A stretch of DNA of 64,000 nt from Cheiracanthium punctorium (Eukaryota > Arthropoda > Arachnida > Araneae > Cheiracanthiidae): positions 124,001 through 188,000 of the forward strand of contig JAWZYV010012243.1 of the NCBI GenBank assembly GCA_038373885.1, given 5' to 3'. Under the pieces are notes generated by a model, which did no database searches, was not told where the DNA came from, and saw only the letters and a program-made list of their open reading frames with translations. Position numbers and translations under genes: made by a program. Below, one piece after another: positions 57,264-64,000 of this stretch (position 1 is its first letter; each line of letters starts with the position of its first letter).

Positions 57264-58406
57264 CAGAGGGTGTTTACACATTTTTAGAGCGATTTCGCGT
57301 CCGTTTAATTATGTTTAAAATGTAAAGACTATTTTTTTTAAATGTTCGATCTGATAGCCTTTTTTCTGGACTATATCTGCATCGTGATTTCCATGATAGA
57401 AGAGCTTTTCGTAAAATTTCCAGCGGTATTGCTTTCCATTCCTCTTCCTCTACTTTCCAGAGTCTATCTATCGTGGTGGGGTTGCATTTAGAAAGAGCTC
57501 TTTTTAAGACCAAAGGCACAATAGTCCATAAGTGAAACGTCAGGGGACTTCGCAGGAATATGTTGAAAAGGTATAGATGCAATACCTGTATCAGTCTTCA
57601 TTTTTTCAAGGAATGCAGTGGTAGTTTTCGAAGTATGTTTTGCGTTGAGCCACATGTCTCGACAAAAGCTGGTGAACATTATGTTTTTTAGCTTTTTTAA
57701 GTTGTAAATCTTGGTTTATTATTTTGTTTATTGTTGCTACAGATGTATCTAAAGACTTTGCAATTGATCTCTGTGTTGGCAGATTTTCTCTTGTTACCAG
57801 CAATTTCACTTTAGAAACATTTGAAACAGTACGTACACCCTCCAAAAAAAGTATTCGAGCAAGAGATAAATTTCCTACGTTGGTTTCGTATATTAAAAAT
57901 TATTTATCATAGAATATGAATTAGGCTATGCATAAATATGACATTCCATATTCCTGTCAAGTTGTGTGTTTTTCAAAAGCTCAATTATTATTCGCAAATC
58001 TAAAATAGGGAATTTCTCTCTTGCTCGAATACTTTTTTTGGAGGGTGTACCTTTTTCGGATATTCGTTTGGAGTCTTCTTTCCACGTAGAAATAATGATT
58101 GACGGTTTTTACCTTGCCGATTAATAATAACGTTGCTTATTTTGCACTTAGAAATTTTAATACCATGCATTTCATAACTTTTTGAATTATGGAATAAGAA
58201 TATTTCTCTTCGGAAAGCGCAAAAACATATCCTTCAATCCACAGCTTGTTTATATATGACATTTTGAAAGAAGAATAAATTTAAAAGTAGCAGACGATAT
58301 TTCTCATTTCAAATAATAAGCTGTTGCCAAAAATTTTTATTTTGAAACATTGACTTTTTTAAAATACTTTATGGAAATCGTTCTAAAAATGTGTAAACAC
58401 CCTCTG
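57264..58406 (-). mobile_element. mariner-type element, 1143 bp, transposase broken
   Basis: Inverted ends CAGAGGGTGTTTACACATTT and AAATGTGTAAACACCCTCTG with TA on both sides. The minus strand encodes a degenerate transposase: an HTH part (VKLLVTRENLPTQRSIAKSL), then MWLNAK and SPDVSLMDYCAFGLKKS, the last containing the third catalytic Asp, and a C-terminal ALLSWKSRCR. Frameshifts and stops break it, and a 212-bp MITE splits its 5' part. Confidence 0.88.
57836..58047. mobile_element. 212-bp MITE nested in the mariner-type element
   Basis: Perfect inverted ends of more than 30 bp (CACCCTCCAAAAAAAGTATT... and the complement ending GGAGGGTG), with TA on both sides. The transposase reading resumes on either side of it, so it inserted into the element after that had landed. 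Confidence 0.88.
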
Positions 58407-58626
58407 TAATAATAACAATTGGTGAACATTGCAAAGCACTCATCAGAAAAAAAAATTATAGAAAAATTTAGCAATCATCATTTAATTGTTTCTTAGATGT
58501 ATTACAAATTTTTTATGACTGTCTTAAAACATGTTCATAACATTTTCTCTCAATTAGACCTAATTTATATTAGACACATTTACCCGAGCGCTTATAGTAT
58601 AAACAAATACATGTTTTCATACTTAC
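58407..58626. other. DNA between the mariner-type element and the lectin-like exon
   Basis: Contains only the donor of the lectin-like exon on the minus strand. Nothing else seen. Confidence 0.4.
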
Positions 58627-58793
58627 CCTTCAAGGCGCAAAGTGAAGCAGCCAGAAATTCACAACTTATGGTTCTATATTTCAAAGTATTGTCTGGTTGA
58701 AGAGCTAGACCAACACAATCATAGTTGGGTCTCGGCTCGCCCTCTTCCCACATATCTTTGTCCGGTTCTGATCCATCAGAGAGATCAACAAAT
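58627..58793 (-). CDS. lectin-like exon: second half of the domain
   Basis: 167 bases. The first base completes a Lys codon and the last base starts a Gly codon. Acceptor TTAG before ATTTGTTGATC, donor GTAAGT. Confidence 0.8.
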
Positions 58794-61700
58794 CTAATAC
58801 ACACATGGAAATGGTAACCAGAAAGAATTAATGATGCCAAAAAAAAATGCATCGATTATATCTAAAGATTTTTTTAATCCACATTTGTTTGTTTTTTTTT
58901 TTTTTTTTTTTTTTTGCTGTCAAAACAGTCTGAACTCAGTAGCGTATGCAGAATTTTATCACGCCTTGGGTCCGGGATCAAATCGCGGTTTGACCATGGA
59001 TGTTAACTTGTCCGTTCCTTCATTGGGGGTAACGATGGCTGTCCACTGGGTGCCCAAAACGGCCCCAATACCTTGGGTCACCTTCATTTATTTATTTATT
59101 TATTTATTTATTAATGACTAGGTCATTTTATCTCTCACCCCCTTTATTGAAATTTGTCTGAAAAATGTGTCCCAAAAATGTGACATAAAAGCATGCGACA
59201 TAATTTTACATATATTTAACTACTATTAGTTCACAACATCTTTAATCTATTGTTATAATATTTCGAAAGCTGTAGAATATGCATCACATGCGTTTTTCTA
59301 TAAATAGGTTACAATCATAAAAATTTCAACATAGGGTTACTAGGCGAAATACACAAAAGATGAGAGATAAAATGACATAGTCAATTAATACCGTTTTAAT
59401 ATGGCAATAATGAAAGTAAAAAATTAGGGGAGTTGGGGGGGTGGGGTCTCCCCCTGTCAAGGCTCGAAGAGCCGAGTTATATTTATTTATTTTTCAGCTT
59501 TATAAACTCTATAACAGGGGTGGCCATTAAGTCAATCGCGAATCCAGTTTTGATTAGAAATGGACGCGAGACGAAAAATAGGCCTTTCTCGTCTCGCGAA
59601 ACAGACGAAAAGCTGTGTCTCCCAAAAAGTCATATCGCATCCATCTCTAGTTTTGTTCGATCCCTTCACGATGTCTCAACTTTGACACACATAATAAAAC
59701 AATATTTTAGAATCATACTTATGGTGGTCATCATTATTATGTTAAGAAGGTGAGGATGTGCACCTTAATATGATTCCTTCCTTAGAGACAGGATGTTCGG
59801 TTTCCTCAGTGATGTTACAGGGGATTCTCAAAAAACAAAATTAAATAAGACAAGTTTGGTGATTTTGCTATCTTATCCAGTTTTATGTTGCCAAAATTGT
59901 CCAAACTGAGTAACTTGTGCAGAATATTTGCCAAAGGGTGAATCACCACAAAACAGTGCGAAATTGCATTTGAATATTTGTGTTAAATTCACAAAATTTA
60001 CTCTGATGTTTTGCTTCATAAACAAACTCTTTGTTCATTCAAAGAAACATTTTTTTTTTTGATTCAACGAAATATTTTGTTGGTCAAATGAAATTATTCG
60101 TCTTAATCTTTTCGGTGTCTTGGAAAAGGGCAAAAATGGAAAGTTGTTTTCACACCCCAACAAAGTATTTCGTTATACATTATTAATGGAAGTTTCATAT
60201 ATTATTTATATTTTTATAAAACAAAGGTAATTTTTTTTGTAAGCATATAACTTACTAAACGGCTATGTATAACTTTTGGAGATTGTTTAAGTAATGTTTA
60301 ACAATAAGAAATAAATAAATCAAAATTTGTTATTTTTCTGCCCTTTTTTCAAGCTTTAAGTCATTTAAATTAAATTTTATTTTTATTACAACAATGTCAT
60401 TTTTTTATCTTTATTTCTTTTGATTCAAAATGTTTTATTTGATGTCTGACGCAGAACATATGTTTGTGTTTGGAATTCTTCACTTTGGCATTCTCTGTAG
60501 GCCTGGTGTGACAGGAATGACGCCTTTGGTTACAGAAACGGCAGGAACGTTGACCGGAATGATAAAAACGTTTTAAAATAATACATAAAATAAATAAAAG
60601 CGTTGAGAACTAGCAGGGACTACTTTTGTCCCGTTTTGTGAGAATCACTCTAAAAGTAATAAATAAAGTCTAGATCTTTATTTATAGCTGATCTGAACTA
60701 CTGTTGTCAATAATTAATCCTATTTCTGCTGGTCCGTTTAATCATCATAGTATTTTGTTACTCAGGTAGAGTGCCTTTTTTCCTATCTACTTACAGCTCA
60801 CGAGATTGCACCTCTTATACTGTTAGAGTACGCTTATGATGCGACCACTCGATCGCGGCACATTTTTAAGGTGAAAATCATATCTTACTATACAAAAATT
60901 GGCCACCCCTTCTCTGTATCCCCTCTTTAATCTTAACTACCCAACTGTTTGACTTGAAAGTTGTTTTCACACTTCAGTGAAATATTTCGTCGGGATGTGA
61001 AAACAATTTTCCATTTTTGACCTTTTCTAAGACACCAAGAACATTAAGCCAAATAATTTCGTTTTATCAACAAAAAATTTGTTGAATCAATAAAATATTT
61101 CACTGAATGAACAAATAGTTTATTAACAAATATTAGTAAATTTTGTTAATTTAACAAAAATATTCGGATGAAATTTGGCACTGTTTTGTGGTGATCCACC
61201 ATTTGGGGGAAAATTCTGCACAATTTACTGAATTTAGGCAATTTCTGCAACACTAACAGGGTCTGCAACACTAACTGAGTCTTTGCCACTCAGAAGATTA
61301 AAATCTTTTTTGCATTCCATAAAAAAAAATTTCGTATACTTTTACTTGCTATGCAGTATTGCAATATTGTACGTGTAAAAAATTTATAGTGACTACGTTC
61401 GAATTTTCGGACACTTCATCTGACCTATTATATACATACATACCCAATTTGAACATATTCGAATTCGCCATTTAGACACTAGCGCATTTAAATGCACCCA
61501 TAGTCCGTAATGTATAAGAATTCATTTTTCGCAACAATGTGAAGAAACTCTCAGTGCTACACACACCAAAATGTATGCATGTCATCTGAGTGTGACCAGG
61601 GGCGTAGCCAGGGGGGGGGATAACGGGATATATCCCCCCCCCCGATATATTTGATTAGTGATGAAATTCCGTCTATTTATACACATATAAGTTCATATCC

Positions 61701-62396
61701 CCCCCAAAAAAAATTTCCAGGCGCATATCCCCCCCCCGAAAAATTTTCCTGGCTACGCGCCTGAGTGTGACCTATAACATATGTGGACATAGAAAAACGT
61801 TTTTCTTACTATCACATTTTAATAGTGCAGAAAAGTTTTCTAATTGATTAAAATTAATGTGTAAAAAATTTCATCCTGATTAATTAATATCTTTTGCCAC
61901 CCCGAGGGATCTAAAAATGTCCAAAATCTGGTATTTTTTAATCAAGTTAAAATAATGAATTTTAATGATTCTAATAGTGAACAAGAGTAATCTAATATCT
62001 TCAATATTAGCGGTCGAAAAAAAAGAATCGGATCAGTCCATATCTTTTGCCTGCCAAGTGGGGTGCAAATATCAGAAATGTCGCCTAAAAGAATAAGATT
62101 TTCCTTCCTTAAATGTACATAACATTTTATAAGCAATTTTAAACTTAAAAGAAAAATTGCATTTCCGCATACTTACTTGCCTTCCACTCGCCTCATATTC
62201 ATGTATATTCCTCCACCCAGGAACGAATTCTTGGCACACAATATCACGGATTTTTTCATGTTTCCTATGTCTACGTACTTGGTCGGCGCACTAGGACTGC
62301 AAGCTCCAAGAATTTTATTGTACTCCAAAGCTCCATTCAGGCCAGCCAGGCAATAATCTCCGTACTTCAGGTAAGGGGCGATATCGTGTTTACATT
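58627..62396 (-). CDS. C-type lectin-like domain protein, two exons of a partial gene
   Basis: Exon 62396-62177 and exon 58793-58627 (both minus) join at GGC-AA/A to read VEGKFVDLSDGS, the usual F/W-x-W-SDGS turn of C-type lectin domains. This is followed by WEEGEPRPNYDCV, TISC and LC at the expected spacing of the conserved cysteines. The first exon supplies the opening half (DYC, GACS and ILC cysteines). The WND-type residues that bind calcium are absent (LKYRTISC instead), so calcium-dependent sugar binding is unlikely. No signal peptide or membrane segment is in the visible exons. The donor of the second exon is GTAAGT with one base of a codon left over, so at least one more exon follows at lower coordinates; it was not found. 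Confidence 0.75.
59515..60911. mobile_element. possible hAT element ends
   Basis: CAGGGGTGGCCATTAAG at the left and TTGGCCACCCCTT at the right, with similar 8-bp flanks CTCTATAA and CTCTGTAT (6 of 8 match). Both ends also carry a CGCGA(A/T)C motif common near hAT termini. The pairing is uncertain because one arm of a long inverted repeat lies inside and the other outside. Confidence 0.4.
59885..61245. repeat. long imperfect inverted repeat, arms about 290 bp
   Basis: 59885-60172 and 60958-61245 are reverse complements at roughly three quarters identity (shared GATCACCACAAAACAGTG, AAAATGGAAAGTTGTTTTCA and TTGTTCATTCA-type blocks), separated by about 785 bp. Inside the arms, short (G)AAATATTTTGTT motifs repeat. 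Foldback-type element or two opposed repeats. Confidence 0.7.
61597..61763. mobile_element. hAT-type MITE, 167 bp
   Basis: Ends CAGGGGCGTAGCCAGG and CCTGGCTACGCGCCTG. AGTGTGAC stands directly outside both ends (61589-61596 and 61764-61771), a perfect 8-bp target duplication. The interior is dominated by C and G runs. Confidence 0.92.
62177..62396 (-). CDS. lectin-like exon: first half of the domain
   Basis: 220 bases, with two bases of split codons at each end. Acceptor TTTTTTTTGCGCAG, donor GTAAGT. Encodes CKHDIAPYLKYGDYC, then SVILCAKNSFLGGGIYMNMR. GC content is above that of its surroundings. Confidence 0.8.
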
Positions 62397-63839
62397 CTGC
62401 GCAAAAAAAATGTAAAAAATACGTTGATGAAACTATCTTCTAAAGTAACTAGTTAATTCCAGTAAATAATTAATGAAGCAAGTAAATCAAAGCACAATTT
62501 TTCCATGTGCAGTTAAATTTGTTGTAGGGTGAGTTGAGATAAGTGTGCCTGGATAGGAAGATCGATATCACGTCATATTCATCACGGTCATCAGACTTTA
62601 AAAGCAAAGTGTGTTTCCAATTTGTTTAAAATAGTTTTTTTTTGATTACACAGTTTATTTTTTTTCCACGGATAAATCGTCTGCATGGATATAAGAAAGG
62701 CTGTATACACAAAACGAAATATTTAGAATGTGAAAAGTTTCCGCACGTTTCCAGAAGAGCATGAAATTCGATTTGGGTATATAATAAAAATGAAATATGA
62801 ACTTATTTAATTTAGGTGGACCAAGATTAAATATATTGAGTATAGGCATATTTTCGTGAAATGTTTTTTCTAACGCCCCCTGTAATTGCCTCCACGACGG
62901 GCTTTTACTTCTAGTTTTATATATCTTCTCCACAACACCTAGAAAACACTGTGACATTGTTTAATGCTTTGTGAAAGTTATAAGCAATTTTGTAAAAATT
63001 CAACTTCTCCAAGTAAAACATTTTTTCTCTGAAAACTGAGTGCAGTACCAAACAACATGTTGCATAGTCATAAAGTGCATCTGAAGTAGAGCTTTTTTAA
63101 TTTTTGAAAATTTCGTGGTATTTTTAATTAGTATTTACAAAAATTGAGTGGCCTAATTGACACACAATTGGGATCGGTAGGCACCGGTACGGCGGTTTAA
63201 GTAGGCAATTACTTGACCCAGCTAATTTTGTTCATAATCTTGTCCAAAAAGAAAGTTAAGTTCTCTTATACTATACCTTCATGGTATGCTTTAGAAGGTA
63301 TTGCTTTAAAACTAAGTGAACTAATACTTTTAAACAGGCATCACAAGCTGGTGTTACAAACTGACATGTCAACTCAATATGTATTTTCAATTTCTTTTTA
63401 ATGTAGGCTACTTGTCCAAGTATGACCAGTTTAAATAGTTTGACCATTACTTAATTGCTTTATGTAGCTACCTATTTGGGCTAGCCCAATTTAAGTTTTA
63501 GTTCAGTTGTTTTATTAGCCTACTTACGACACCCAATGTTTAGTTCTAGGTCAAGGTATATTATCAGAGGCTTCACTTCATATTTTTTGATGTAACTGTA
63601 AGCTTAAATCACATTATATATGTAATTTTTCATGTCCAAATAAATTGTGACATAAAATAAAACAAAACTGTAATGTAAATGTGATCAGATAAAAAATAAT
63701 AAACAATGCTTAAAAATAACATTTTCTACTATTGGATTTATAATACAAAAAACGTTGTCACTAAAAAACATTTCAGATAAACCAGTTATTCTTTTTTCCT
63801 AGGATTCGAAAAAATATTCACTTTTATCAACTCACTCAC
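62397..63839 (-). other. probable intron of the lectin-like gene
   Basis: AT-rich. An open minus-strand frame of 100 codons at 62957-62655 starting MSQCFLGVV matches nothing I can name and has no splice support. Nothing else seen. Confidence 0.4.
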
Positions 63840-63875
63840 CCAAAATTCTACTATCAGCCATATGAAAAATATTGA
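63840..63875 (-). CDS. possible upstream exon of the lectin-like gene
   Basis: 36 bases between CAG and GTGAGT, reading NIFHMADSRIL plus one base. Joined to the next exon this gives Glu and then CKHD with the phase kept. The tract before the CAG has few pyrimidines, so this may instead be a first exon starting at the ATG at 63861. Weak candidate. Confidence 0.3.
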
Positions 63876-64000
63876 CTGTTGTTCAACTTAACTCGCGAAA
63901 TTTGTAAGTGGGCCACACCGAATGAATTTCTATATTTTTTTCCCACATTCTAAAACTTTTGATTGATGGCAAATGCCTCCATGATCAAAAAGGCAATTGT

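Larger units (their letters stand above)
58794..62176 (-). other. intron of the lectin-like gene, filled with repeats
   Basis: Contains a poly-T run (58890-58915), a GC-rich unrecognised repeat fragment (58920-59080), a possible hAT element (59515-60911), the inverted repeat 59885-61245 and the hAT MITE 61597-61763. No exon seen. Confidence 0.55.

Noticed and set aside
62655..62957. 100-codon open frame on the minus strand near the lectin-like exons
   Set aside because: No recognisable domain and no splice sites in phase with the lectin-like exons. Possibly an old transposon piece, but not shown.
1..64000. CRISPR array, operon structure or bacterial insertion sequence
   Set aside because: Introns, TA-, TTAA- and 8-bp-flanked eukaryotic transposons and Pol III boxes show a eukaryotic nuclear genome. 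No regularly spaced repeats were seen.

Overview
The window looks like nuclear DNA of an arthropod, most probably a chelicerate such as a spider. It is AT-rich, the introns are long, exons are short with GT...AG borders, and most of the non-coding DNA is made of DNA transposons, MITEs and tRNA-derived SINEs. The chelicerate placement is an inference from the style of the transposons and the long introns. Nothing in the sequence names the species.

The main gene runs left to right from 6079 to 38970. It is the 3' part (19 exons, 662 codons plus stop) of a cyclic-nucleotide phosphodiesterase of the PDE5/PDE6/PDE11 clade. The exons join in frame across every intron and give the end of GAF-A, a complete GAF-B, the HD-type catalytic domain with all metal ligands at the same spacing as human PDE5, and a charged tail ending in the CaaX-type residues CTML. 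The upstream part of the gene is outside the window. The first intron seen is 12.9 kb long.

The second host gene is on the minus strand at the right edge. Two well supported exons (62396-62177 and 58793-58627) join in phase and encode a divergent C-type lectin-like domain. A short, phase-compatible upstream exon at 63875-63840 is possible. The 3' end of the gene was not found.

Between and inside these genes lie mobile elements: a nearly intact Tigger/pogo transposon (48617-50957) with one frameshift; three or more Tigger-like non-autonomous copies (2328-3734, 34837-35322, 42611-43523); a mariner-type element (57264-58406) split by a 212-bp MITE; Tc1-like relics (about 28140-28290 and 54290-54690); a piggyBac relic and a piggyBac-type MITE with a 30-bp palindrome (30132-30535) that has a second copy near 54.1 kb; hAT MITEs with 8-bp target duplications (43898-44353, 55001-55165, 55908-56059, 61597-61763); long inverted-repeat elements (53178-54080 and 59885-61245); a 3.2-kb element ending in CCCAGCAAACAC (44460-47638); and SINE-like sequences with Pol III boxes.

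No unmistakably new system was found. The points most worth a second look are the prenylation-type tail of the phosphodiesterase, the altered GAF-B with a 30-residue insertion and two competing 3' splice sites where the usual NIPD segment should be, and the palindromic piggyBac-type MITE family.
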